A DNA stretch of 64,000 nucleotides from assembly GCA_015680685.1 (NCBI GenBank), contig MNCI01005503.1, positions 57,113 through 121,112 on the forward strand. The letters are read 5' to 3'. The position numbers were made by a program, and so were the translations under genes. Positions 44,724 to 55,984 of the stretch are shown here, in pieces. This stretch comes from Gnetum montanum (taxonomy: Eukaryota; Streptophyta; Gnetopsida; Gnetales; Gnetaceae). How positions within the stretch are numbered: the first letter of the stretch is position 1; each line of letters opens with the position of its first letter. The notes below the pieces were generated by a model. It was given only the letters and a program-made list of their open reading frames with translations, was not told the origin of the DNA and did not search any database.

Positions 44724-47467
44724 ATGGCCCCAAAAAGAGGTGCACAAGGAGAACCTTCATAGAGAGGACCTAAACATTCACAAGGTGGTAGTGGATAGCA
44801 GGGTGAGCTGGTAGAACATAAAGAGTAAGAAGCCCAATCTTTAGCATCCATCAAGAGGATCCTGCTATTGGACAATTGGTCCATGGAGAGGCCATAGAAC
44901 TACCAACTCCTATGCAAGGGCAACATCTCACGTTGCCCCCTAATTACCTCATGGCCATTCAAGAAAAGTTCATGTTGAACTTGGTAATCATGGAAATGAA
45001 TTTTAGCCCATTTATGGATTTTTCTCTAGAAGTAGTTCAGATGCAACTTTAGGTGTCAGCCTTACTGGCCATTCTTTCAGATAATGGTGAATTGTACCTT
45101 GGTGAGACCCACCAATTTTGGCAAAACAATGATGAAGGCACCACTATAAATATATTTTGAGTTAATATTTATTTCTCAATCAAGGAAATTTCAATAATTC
45201 TTAATGTGCCAAACAAAGGGGCTAAGGTAGCCCATCTATTCACTATATTTGACCTTGACACTAGAAAACTGTGGCTAAAATGAGCATACAACAAAGAAGA
45301 CAAAACATATAATGAATTAACTTTAGAAGACAAGACATAATTCAAGATGACTACATATCATCTCTTTTCAACAAAAGGTTTTAACAAGATTTCAACATAT
45401 GTGGCTAGGGGAAGTGCTACCTTAATGGGCAAATACATGGTCAACCTTTCCCAATTTTACCTCACCAAAATTCAAAGGTAGTTTGAGGAGGAAAAGGCAA
45501 GGAAGCCAACAGTCCCATTCCCTTGCCTAATTAGGAGGCTATGTAAGCATGCTAGAATCATAGGATACATACATGATGTCCCTAGAAATGCTAAAAATGC
45601 TTCCTTCATAGATTTTCTCAAACCTGCCACACCAAGGAAAGATCATGGTGAAGAATAAGAGTTGGAGAAGGAAGTAGAGCTAGAAGTAGAAGTAAAACAT
45701 GAGCCTGAACAATGCCTAGAAACCTAAGCCCCATGACTACCACCACCGCAAGATTACAAGCCCTCAATGAGTCATCTACAAAAAATTATTGAAGCTATGA
45801 GTTGGGGAAGCAAAGATGAGTCTAATCTCTTCATAGTAATTAATGATGTCATACATTGCATTGCTTCAACTAATCTAGTAATGGAAGAGATCTCATTACA
45901 ATCAAGAGGAGAATCCTAGTGGTCTAGGAAAATCTCTAAAAATGTTGCATCATTTCAAGTGATGCTTGAAATTGGAGAAGGCACCATAGTTTTGGTAATG
46001 TAGCATTAGGATGTGGAAAGTGCAACAAAAGTGATTATAGATCACATCAAAGAATTTTTTAATGTATCTATTATGCCCTTACTAGATCTTAATGGCACTA
46101 GAGATGGATAGATGCTGGTTGGAACTTTGATGACTCCTATGGCACATGAGGATGTGCTAAATCACTTACTGTAGATAAGGAAAGTGATGACCATCCTATA
46201 TGACATTCCTAGTGATGTTGTTGTGGCATAGTCAGACCTTATAGCCATTAAAGAAAAGCTACTTATGGCTAAAGTTAGGGTAGAGTATGTAGAAGCAAAA
46301 GTTCAAAGTGCAAAGATTGCAATAAGAGCTAGCTATCCTAAGAGCTAAATGATGTGATCCTACCTATTTTTTTACACCTAACCGACAAGAATAATTCAAG
46401 ATAGAGTAGTTGGCCAAGTTGATTGAAGAAAATAGAGCTATCAAGTAAGAAAAAGAGAAAGTGTTCTAAAATGCCTCTACTACTAATGCACAGTCCCATA
46501 CATACAAAAAGGCATTGACTACCACTTGGGAAGAAAACAAGTAGCTCATCATTGAAAATTCAAGGTTGGCCATAATTGAAAAATAGAAAAACATTCTTAC
46601 GAAGAGCATCCACCAATTAAGAGAACAATTAGTGAGGATCAACTAGGACATCAATAGATTGGCCAAAGAAAATAGAACCCTCTAAATAGATAAGATCCAC
46701 ACTATTCAACAAAAATCAGTAATAGAAATTAATGCATGCTAGAATGAGGCCAAGAAGAATGGAAAATTAAAGGAACACTTTCACAACTAGGTAGGCAAGT
46801 AAAAGAAAATAAATGAAAAAGAGATCTAGATGGCTAAAGCTCATATGTGATCATTGTCAATACAAAATCCTGAGTGGCAGCCAATTTTGGATAACTATGC
46901 CTTAGTCCACCATGCAAAAGTAAAGAATAAGGACCTATAGATTGAATATTTGAAAGAATACATGGCATTAGCTAACCTCAAATATACTAACCTTTCCATG
47001 TTAATAGCAGGTAGGCCATGAAGTGAGCTAGAGAAGTTCATAGAAACCACCTATGAATTGTATGAAAAAGAGTTGCATATCAAAAAGATGCTTTGTAGAA
47101 GCTACATGTGGAAAACTATGAATTGGAGATGATCAAAGCTCACTATCACGGATAGAGGGATGTTGCCTCATACCTAGCCAAGAGATTGATAGATTATCAA
47201 GAATTGAGAGAAAAAGCTATGGTCTTTAAGAAAGAATGATGATAATTTGTGGCCTAGTACATGAAGGACAATCAAATGTTTCTACAACTATCATGTCCTT
47301 GGGACATACCAGTGCTAGCACACATCAGCTCAATAAGTTGGATGGTACATGACCCATGGACGAAAGAAGAAAATTTGTAGGCATTACTTGATCACTACAA
47401 ATTTCACAAGCCTAGCAACAAAGGGAAGCAAACAATGGAGGAGCCACTACCTCCAAGCACCACATGA
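44724..47467 (+). pseudogene. ORF2 of element F
   Basis: The region starts MAPKRGAQGEPS, ends EEPLPPSTT-stop and spans 2.74 kb, as in G and E. The conserved N-terminal domain lies at about 45160-45500, with TYHLFSTKGFNKISTYVARG. A Pro/Glu-rich linker follows (near 45670-45770), and the rest to the end is rich in Lys, Glu, Gln and Asn, as in a long coiled coil. The AG just before the ATG suggests expression from a spliced RNA. Many TAG and TAA codons interrupt it. Function unknown. Confidence 0.7.
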
Positions 47468-47645
47468 GATTCCTAGTTTTCGTCTTGTAATATTGTGTTC
47501 AATTTTTGTACTACACCACTATGGCATGTAAGAGTCAATCATTTTGTTTGTTGTTTAAGTTAGTCAATAATTTCATACATTTCCAATATTTTGTATAAAA
47601 CTTATTCCTCATTTTTCTTAACTCAAGGACAAGTTTTCATTTAGT

Positions 47646-47658
47646 CATGGGGGTGATA
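47646..47658 (+). promoter_or_regulatory. Polypurine tract of element F
   Basis: CATGGGGGTGATA lies immediately before the 3' LTR start TGATGAG. Confidence 0.75.
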
Positions 47659-48555
47659 TGATGAGTCATAAATCTATCAACCCTAGTATCGCATATTTGA
47701 TATTGGAGCCTCAATACTGGATACTCGATATTGGAGCTAGAAAGTGATGTCAGATATCCAATATTGTCTCCTCCATGCTAGCCTATAAATACAACACTTT
47801 GGTGCACAATTTGATCAACAATAGATAGAAGAAATAGTTTCAGTTTCAATTTTTAGTTAGTTCCTTTGTAGATTATTTTTTAGTCCTCTTATTTTCCTAG
47901 TGTCTACCTATAGTGTGATGTTTGTAATTGTACAACACCTTTGATTGAGTGTGACATACTTGGACATGTTACATGACTAGAAATAAAGATTGAGATTACC
48001 TCCATCACTATAGCATCCACTTAAATTATTATTACTTTTAATTATTAGTTATTTACCATTTCCTTTAATTAACATTTCCATTTATTGCCATTTACTATTC
48101 TTTTCATTAAGCGGTATGCATACACGTTAGTCATGAATGGTTAAGTGTAAGTACTTCATAATCTAGCAATGTATCGTTTGGCACACCTAGTGACATATGC
48201 TTGGAAATCCCAAAAGTAGTCTCACGAACTCCAAGGCATGTACGGACAATTAAGAGCATATACACATCACATGTAGGCTAGTTTAGATTTTACTCTATAT
48301 TGTTCAGTAGCTTAATTAATTCATCTCTGCATCATCATTAGGAGTAGCATAGAATTAGACAACATCATATACCTCACTTTGAACTAAATCATACATGAAA
48401 AAGCTACCACAAGTCCAAGTGGGAAGATAGTCAACTGCAATCAAAGCATAATAATCTAAATACCAGAACTAGTCCCATCCATGGAATTTGATTAGATAGT
48501 GCGTGAATCCTTGCGATTTGTATGATTAAGCATAGGGGTACCTCAACACTCATCA
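47659..48555 (+). repeat. 3' LTR of element F (family gamma)
   Basis: 897 bp from TGATGAGTCATAAATC to AACACTCATCA. U3 has repeated GATATT/AATATC words (near 47700-47770) and TATA-like CCTATAAATACAAC near 47783. Confidence 0.85.
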
Positions 48556-48560
48556 AAAGG
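48556..48560. repeat. Right target-site duplication of element F (AAAGG)
   Basis: Matches 39317-39321. Element D sequence resumes immediately after it. Confidence 0.85.
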
Positions 48561-50185
48561 TATCCTACCTTTATCCAATCTATCATGACATGGGTTAACA
48601 TGATAGTTTGAACATTATGATGTCTTTGGTTTGAAGATGGCTTAGAAGAAATTCCTTGAAAATTTTGAGAGGATTCCATAGCCACAGATGCTTGTGAAGA
48701 TTTAGGTAGACTATTAGGCTTAAAAATAGCCTCTTCTATGACTTACGCTTAGAACCACTTGAATTCTTGTCCATTTGCAAGTTTACAGCACTTGTGACAT
48801 TCCACTATTGAGGCTATGGAGGTAGTTTAGCTTACATAGATGTTGTAGATTATAAGGAAGTGGAGGAATGGGGTGCATGCTATTGTAGAAGATGAGAGGT
48901 ATATTTGTAGGGAGATTTGGTTTGTGATAAGGTAGGTCTATGATATTCAAAAGGATATTAATGATGGAAAGATGTGTGAATTCAAATGATTATCTTATTT
49001 TTATCTATGAATCTATTTCCTCAAATTGGCCATCCTAGAGCATGTTTGATACTTATCATTCAAGAGTTATAGTATTATACTCCATCTACAAATGGATTTT
49101 GGTTTCAAGGATTGGTACCAAATTTCAAACTCCCATTATGAATATTCTTACAAAACACTTAAGCTTCTACTAGTTATTTTCAATATTTTGCAAGCCATAG
49201 GCCTCATGAAAGGCTTACAAATGGTGTTGTGGATAAGAATTTTAGCCTCCATAAAACTTAGAAATGTTTTTCATATCAAGTACTTTAATCTAGTTATTCC
49301 TCTAATGCTCAATGGAANATTTTCTACATTCCCTTCTCTTATCCTTATGATTGGGTCTTTCATCATCTTCATCTTGTCTTCAATCATTTTTCATTCAATC
49401 CTAATTATGATCTTCCTTTTTAGAGCTATATAATAAGGAATATGGTGAGGATGGAGAGATAGGAGATTTATGTTGACTTGATCTTCTTTTCTGATTCCTT
49501 GATTACTCTCTTTCTTGGTGACTGGGAGATTTTATCTTAAGGCCCCTCCTATTTTTGGATATAGCTCTCCCCTTACCTTAGTTACTTACCGAGGTTGAAT
49601 GTAACCATTGATGGATCATGTTGTCTTCATCGAAGAGAGGAGAACCTTAGCATTAAGATCTACCTAATGGATATTTTATGTCATCCTTTTTTTACTGTGA
49701 TATCAATATAATTGGAATCCTTTTATCCTTGGAGATTTCATTGAATACCTCCATGATTTTTTCTTTTTAAATTTGGGCTTGTCTATGTTGATAACATCTA
49801 GAGAAATGATCTATCACTTGATATTCTAGAGTTACTACTTCAAGTTCTAAATTTATCAATGTTTCCATGAATATTAATGGAATGGCATGATCAAGTGGCA
49901 ACTCTACTATAGCAACTCATCCTAATGTATAATGAAAGTAAATTTCATATAGTATGGATCTAGTTGGGCATGTACCAATTTGAGTTGTTGAGGCTCTTAA
50001 TCTAAGTTTTTTTTTATCTTACCATTGGTATGTGGTAATCACCCCTATGAGAAGAAGCCATATTTTAGTTTGTTCTTGTAGTATGTCTTAAATAAAATAT
50101 TATCTTTTCTATAATAGTTTGCTAAGTGTCTACAATGGTCTTTGTATGTTTAAATTATCTAGAACAGTTAGAGTATAAAAGAAGT
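48561..50185 (-). pseudogene. Gag of element D, degraded
   Basis: On the minus strand the gag core is split between frames: a PQHHLQAFHEAYGLQNIENN-like segment near 49210, then W(S)IMVEVFNEKYQT-like coding with NLRK near 49050. These match the core of F, E and C. The part next to the F insertion (48431-48685) is open for 84 codons. A lone N at 49318 lies in the core. The N-terminal portion, to the primer site at 50186, is poorly preserved. Confidence 0.6.
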
Positions 50186-50204
50186 TCCCTAGCAACAACA
50201 CCAA
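50186..50204 (-). promoter_or_regulatory. Primer-binding site of element D
   Basis: Minus-strand TTGGTGTTGTTGCTAGGGA directly follows the LTR; it is close to the tRNA-Asp-type site of Athila. Confidence 0.7.
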
Positions 50205-50997
50205 TGATGAGGAGAGAGTGTTCCCTATACCTAACCATATGAATCACAAGCATGTATACATGATATGGTCAAATTTCATGGAACTTCATGCTAATAGTAA
50301 CCTAGATAACAAGGTAGTATATTATTAATCATTTTGATTGTAATCATTAATTATGCTAGCTTAGTTAGTATGGTTAAGTGTCATTATGGTATAAGATATT
50401 TGTATTTTTTTATTAAACTAACTATGAACTTTAAGGTAATCTAAACTATCCTAAGTGTAGAACATCTATTCCCATTTTCTATATCAATCATGAACCTATA
50501 TTAATGTTTTTATGCTACTAAATATTTGCTAGTAGGTCTACCAAGTATCCACTATTAGGATTACCACAAATCAATATATTATGTTCAAAGTTATCCTATG
50601 CATAATGTTACAAATTAAAATATTAAATTTTTAAGTGCTTAGAAAGTAAAATGGATTAAAAGTAAATGCCAAAAATAAACTAAGTGCTAGTGCAAGTGCA
50701 ACAATGAAAGAAATCAATATTAAATTTACTATCATCATGTAGAAATGTCTAGGTACATCATGCACTTGAATAAGGCTTATTCAATCAACTCAATTCATGC
50801 TATAGTTTCTTAGAGGAAATTTTGACCAAGTCCTATAGAAACAAACTACAAAATATTTGCTACTAAAATGGCTAAAAGGTATCATAAATGTAGATGATGA
50901 GCACATTTATATAGGCTTAGGACTAGATGGCATCAATGTATCCAAGGATATGTCAAAGAGGTTACATCAATGCAACTAACTAACTAATGTTTCATCA
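50205..50997 (-). repeat. 5' LTR of element D (family alpha)
   Basis: 793 bp on the minus strand from TGATGAAACATTAG to CCTCATCA. TATA-like CCTATATAAATGTG lies near 50903. U3 repeats TTGATG/CATCAA words. The outer flank is AAAAT, for which no partner is visible. Confidence 0.75.
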
Positions 50998-51797
50998 AAA
51001 ATAAATCAGGAATTGAGTGGTACAAGGAAATACACTAAACAAAATCCACATGATATCTATATCTTGAAACACTATATAGAATTAAAAAAAACATGATATT
51101 TCAAACACTAAGTATACATCTAGCTGTAAAACAACATGTATCTACATAAACTAGATGTATGTAGCAATCTCACAATATACATAAAACATTACATCATATA
51201 CATGTGTGCATCACAAGAGGCATACAAATATTAATATTCTATACATTTTTACAAATAAATATACATTAATCAATCCATAGAGACATCCCTCTTCTTAGCC
51301 CTCTTGATGTTCCCATACATCCTAGGAGTCATCACCTATAAATAAATAATATTAGTATAAAATGAAGTGGAAATATTTTATACTTCTCTTACTAGATGAT
51401 TGACAAGTGTTTCATTGAAGGAGAGGAATGGAGTACAAAGAAGCCTATATCAGAGTTTAGTCTCACATGTACTCTAAGCATTGCATGCATACACAATATC
51501 ATATATAGTGTTGTCATAATTCATACTATTTAAAATAATTACCTAACTATACATAGTCATAGATATAGTCACTATTCTACATAATTAATCAAATTTGCAT
51601 GGCACCCTATGCCTATCACATAATCACATACTCACATACATGTTCAAAATCATGTATAAACATTCATATCCATACAACATAATCAAACATTACATAAATC
51701 AACACACTACTAGATGAATTAAAAATATACATTTATCACTTCTAATACTTACAAATAAATACCAACATATATATATATATATATATATCTATATTAT
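50998..51797. other. AT-rich flank without genes
   Basis: No ORF or retroelement motif is seen. An (AT)11 microsatellite lies at 51767-51788. Sequence composition resembles non-genic plant DNA. Confidence 0.6.
51767..51788. repeat. (AT)n microsatellite
   Basis: Eleven uninterrupted AT units. Confidence 0.9.
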
Positions 51798-52956
51798 TGT
51801 AGTTGAAAATCTTGGTTGCTGGAGGAACCAAAGATTTCCAATGACACAGTTTTTAACCTTGGATCTCTAGGGCCTCTACAAAAAATAAGATCCTTGGTGT
51901 CCTGCATGATCCAATAGCTCATCCAGGGACTTACAAAATGCAAAAAAAGGGTAACAAGAATGAAATGTAAAATATAGATCTAAAATAAAATGCACAAAAT
52001 GCAATGAACAATGAAACTTGCACACAAATAAAATTGTAATATTTATCTCAAAAGAATAAAAGGGGAACAAAAAATATGTACAAGATTTCTCGTAGGAGCA
52101 AAGGGGTTCACTGGAATAGGGGTTTAGAATCCATTGAAGCTTTTGCAATCCACTCAACAATCTGGATGTTCTACCACTCTCGATGCTATTGAACCTTTGT
52201 TGCTACCACACTAGATCTGAAATGTTGTTGATGAAGGGGGGAGTAAGAAATGTAGAGGATTTGAACTACCAGAGTGATCAACACTAGGAGTTTATGTTCC
52301 TAGGTACTAACCATAGAAGCCAAAATTCCATAAATCTCAAAGGGAGGTAATAGGCTATGATGGTAAAGATGGCTATGGGGGTTCCATGCTTTGGTGCTTC
52401 AAGAAGCTACATTTCTACTTGGTTGCAAGAGCTTTTAGATGCTCAAAAATGCAAGGTTTGAAAATGAAAAAATACTAAACCCTTTTCATGGTGTAGGGGC
52501 TTAGGCTTTATAGGTTTTTGGCCATAAATCTTGTTGAAAATTATGCTTAGTTGGTGCTACAAATTTTGGCTATGTGCAGGTGTGGTTGGTGTGTAAATCA
52601 ATGGGGGTTACTATATGGGGTAATTATTTTACCCCCATGGCATTAAAGTTATTCCATTTACTAAACATATTAAGTGGGAATTTCACCCATGCTAGCTTTC
52701 TCCATCCATGTTGCACCTTCAAACTACAATGTTGACATGCATGATCTTTGCTGAAGTTGGTGCATGTGTTGAAATCTTGGACATGAAGTATCCATGTTGG
52801 AGGGATGAAGTGTCAATGCTGGAGGAGATGTATCAACATTGGGGGATGATGGTCATACCCTCCATGCTAAGCATAGATGCTACTGACTCCCTCCATGCTG
52901 GGGGTAGGTGAGTTTTACCTCCATGCAGGTATCTTTAGTGTAAAAAATGCTATACA
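51798..52956 (-). repeat. Candidate LTR of an unrelated element (family delta)
   Basis: On the minus strand it would start TGTATAGC and end CAACTACA. It has a TATA-like CTATAAAGCC near 52508, and U3 (52690-52930) is dense in CATGCTGGAGG/CCTCCATGCT words in both orientations. A C12 run (G12 on the minus strand) directly to its right could be a PPT. No primer site is visible on the left, so it would be a 3' or solo LTR. Confidence 0.4.
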
Positions 52957-54993
52957 CCCCCCCCCCCCAAATCAAAAAACCCATCAAAATGCAAATTTTG
53001 GCATCCTCAAAGTAATTTTTAAACCCCCACCACCTCCTTTCTCTCCACACATCCCACACCCCCCCCCCCCACCAACAACAACACCCTGAAGTCCAAATAT
53101 AGATACTATGCGAATCTATTCACTTGGGGGATGAGGCTTGGACAACTTTTGAGGCATGTTTCATTCCCAAAAGTATAAAATATGTGAGAGTTTATCTTCT
53201 GGGTTACAATCTTCATAGTTACAATGAGGTTTCACCTTGGCTTTCATGGGATGGATATTACAAAGGTTACAACATGCAAATTTGGTGGTGTTTCACATAT
53301 GACAACTAGTATATCCATAATTAGTGTAGCATGTGTAATGTTTCCATAAGTAATCATAATCAATCATTTTTATATATTTTATTAGCCTCTTATTCACTAC
53401 TAGTATTAGTCTTTATCAGCTTGTGACACATAGCTACTAGTCTTTTCAAGGATTGGTAAGGACTCCTATACCATGTACTTGTCACATGTCATTCCTTTGT
53501 TTTTTCACTTTCAAAACAAGGTTTAAGTTAAGATCCTCATTAATGTATTCTAGTAGTGGTTAATCTCAATATTCTCCAAAGTGTCTCATCATGAACTAAT
53601 CCACACCATGCACCACTTTCCAATGATTGCTACAAGTGTCATTAGAAAGACATGTACCAAGCCAAGCTAACTTAAGCTCTTACATGTCATAGTCATAATA
53701 CATCCTAGTCCAACATATCACATGATCATAAATAGCTATGTTTAATACTCATACATACTTAATAAAGGAATTAGAACAACATGGAAAAATAGAATTCTTC
53801 ACAATTAACATATAGAATAAAATAAGTATAATTAAAGAAAAATGATACCTAACATGATCTCCAAAAATATAGATAATACATAATACTAGTGTTACAATAA
53901 TTACCATAACATCATAATAAGTTTCCACAAGTCTAAAATAATTTAATTTACTCCTTATCAAATTATGTGTAACTCATAAAGCATAACTACAAATTTAGCA
54001 ATTCTCATAAGTTCACATCTAAAACTTGATATATAGTGTCCTATATATCTATAGCACATGACCATATATACCAACCCAACATAACAATATAGTGGGAAAA
54101 TAAAATATATATATACATATACAAAAGAAATTTGTTAAAGCTAAAAGTTGCAAATAATCATAAAACCCCCATAAATTCACCAAGACTTTCCTTTTCTTTA
54201 AAAAAAGTTTCGTACTATGTAAATATAACCTAAATAAGATAAAATTCAAATTTAGAGTAAATAAAAAGCTATTTCCATAGTAAAACATTCAAAATAAAGT
54301 ATTGAAAACAAAAGAAACAACAACAAAACATGCTCCAAATTAGTTTTTTTTTCTTGTAATAGAGTGAAAAAACGCAAAATAGAAAAGCACCAAAAGAAAC
54401 AAAGGTCATATATGTAATATTTATACATGTTATATTTTCTTTACTTTTCATATTTCTTCTCCTTTTTATCATGGCAACATAATAGACTTACTTTTTTTCT
54501 CATTTTTTTTACAAAAACAATTTTCACAAATCTATTTTCCATTTATCTTTTAGTAATTAATACATTAAAAATTCAAAAACACATAAGATACACTGAAAAT
54601 CCAAAATAAAAATATATTTAAATTTATAAGATCCATATTAAACATACTATATGTCTATATTTAAAAAATTATATTCAAGTATCATACAACATAATGCTAT
54701 AGTTCAAATGCATAAATGTGAAAATCACACATGAAGCATAAATGCAAACTAGATAATTGTTCTTATATCCTAATCCACCATTCTTGCTAGTTGCATCAAT
54801 TACCTAATACATCTTATAGGACCAATATATATAATTATGTTAGTTAAGCATGTAAAAATATCCAGATGATATTGTAAGAGTAAAAGCATTATAACATATA
54901 AATTGATATTAAAACCAACTCATCCCTAACAATCTATTGAGATCACACACACATAAACCATAGTCATAATTCTATATCCAAGGGTTATTGAAG
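52957..54993. other. Stretch without recognisable genes
   Basis: It contains C-runs at 52957-52968 and 53059-53070 and Lys/Phe-rich AT sequence. One 61-codon open stretch at 53124-53309 has no motif I recognise. From 53400 on there is only AT-rich DNA. Confidence 0.6.
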
Positions 54994-54998
54994 GGGTG
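54994..54998. repeat. Left target-site duplication of element E (GGGTG)
   Basis: GGGTG before the left LTR equals GGGTG at 63302-63306 after the right LTR. Confidence 0.85.
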
Positions 54999-55812
54999 TG
55001 ATGAGTGGCGAGGTACCCCTACACTCAACCATACGAAATGAGCATAGCACGCACAATCTGGTTGAACTCTGTAGACGGACTACTTGTGGCACCTAGATCG
55101 TTAAGCTTAGGTCACAATTTGCTATCTTCCCACCTAGACTAGTATTCATATTTGTCACATATGGTTTAGTCTAGAGTGAGGTGTATGATGTGTTCCTAAT
55201 TCTAACGTTACTCCTAAAGGCAGTGGGAAATAATATTAACTAAGCTAAGCTAGGAGGAAAAGGGTAAGAAAGTCTAATCTAACCTAAGTGCGACAAGCAA
55301 CTGATTCCTTGATCATCCGTACATATCTTGGACCTCATGCACAACTACCACTAGGATTACCAAGCACAGATCCTAGGTATGCCACTGGGATACCAAGTAG
55401 TCACACTTAAATGCTCATAATCAAGTAGTACTTGTTCCGCATTCTAGGAGTTTAAGGGTGAGAGAGAAAATAGTAAATAACATTAAATAAAAAATAAATA
55501 AATAAATAAGTGAATGCTAAAATGATGAAGTAATATTGATCTTTATTCATGGTCATGTGTGTGTCCAAGTACGTCACACTCAAATAAAGAATGCAATACA
55601 ATTACATTCATCACACTGCGGGCAAACTATGGAAAAATAATCTAACTCTGGAGGGATGAAAGTGTCAAAGTTTCACTACAATCTAAACTCTAATACTGAA
55701 ACAAGGGAGAGTCACTTCTTATTTATAGACATTGCGGTGGACTGTGATATCGTGTATGCGATATCGTAGGGACGACGCGATATCGCGAGGGATACGATAT
55801 CATGTCCCATCA
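54999..55812 (-). repeat. 3' LTR of element E (family beta)
   Basis: 814 bp. On the minus strand it starts TGATGGGACATGATATCG and ends CGCCACTCATCA. TATA-like CTATAAATAAG lies near 55718. U3 carries several GATATCG words. Confidence 0.85.
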
Positions 55813-55824
55813 TACCCCCATGAC
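55813..55824 (-). promoter_or_regulatory. Polypurine tract of element E
   Basis: Minus-strand TCATGGGGGTA immediately precedes the LTR start TGATGGG. Confidence 0.75.
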
Positions 55825-55984
55825 TGAATAAAAACTTGTCCTCAAATTACAAAGAGAACAAGCTCTATTGATTACACAATGGATAGATATGGGATTATTA
55901 ACTAGAAAAAAATGAAATGAAACAATGTCGTAGTGTGAAAAGACACAACACAGAGAAAATGCTACAACTACAAAAAATGTGAAC

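Larger units (their letters stand above)
39322..48555 (+). mobile_element. Athila-like element F, full length, without pol
   Basis: The 9,234-bp element has both LTRs, primer site, gag, internal G-tract, spacer, ORF2 and PPT, and is flanked by AAAGG. No protease, RT, RNase H or integrase is present: the gag zinc-finger region is followed within 450 bp by the G-tract. The two LTRs differ at roughly one position in eight by eye, so the insertion is old. It must have relied on enzymes of another element. Confidence 0.85.
37457..50997 (-). mobile_element. Athila-like element D, split by element F
   Basis: On the minus strand: 5' LTR (50205-50997), primer site, gag (50185-48561), then, after element F, protease (39321-39060) and RT (38400-37457), ending in the first codons of RNase H where the LTR of C begins. 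Removing F with one copy of its AAAGG duplication restores an open frame from gag into protease, so F inserted into a once-continuous gene. Integrase, ORF2 and the 3' LTR are missing. Confidence 0.75.

Noticed and set aside
54049-54609. Several AT-rich open stretches with Phe/Ile/Lys-rich peptides on both strands
   Set aside because: Composition alone explains them; no start context, motif or homologous copy in the window.
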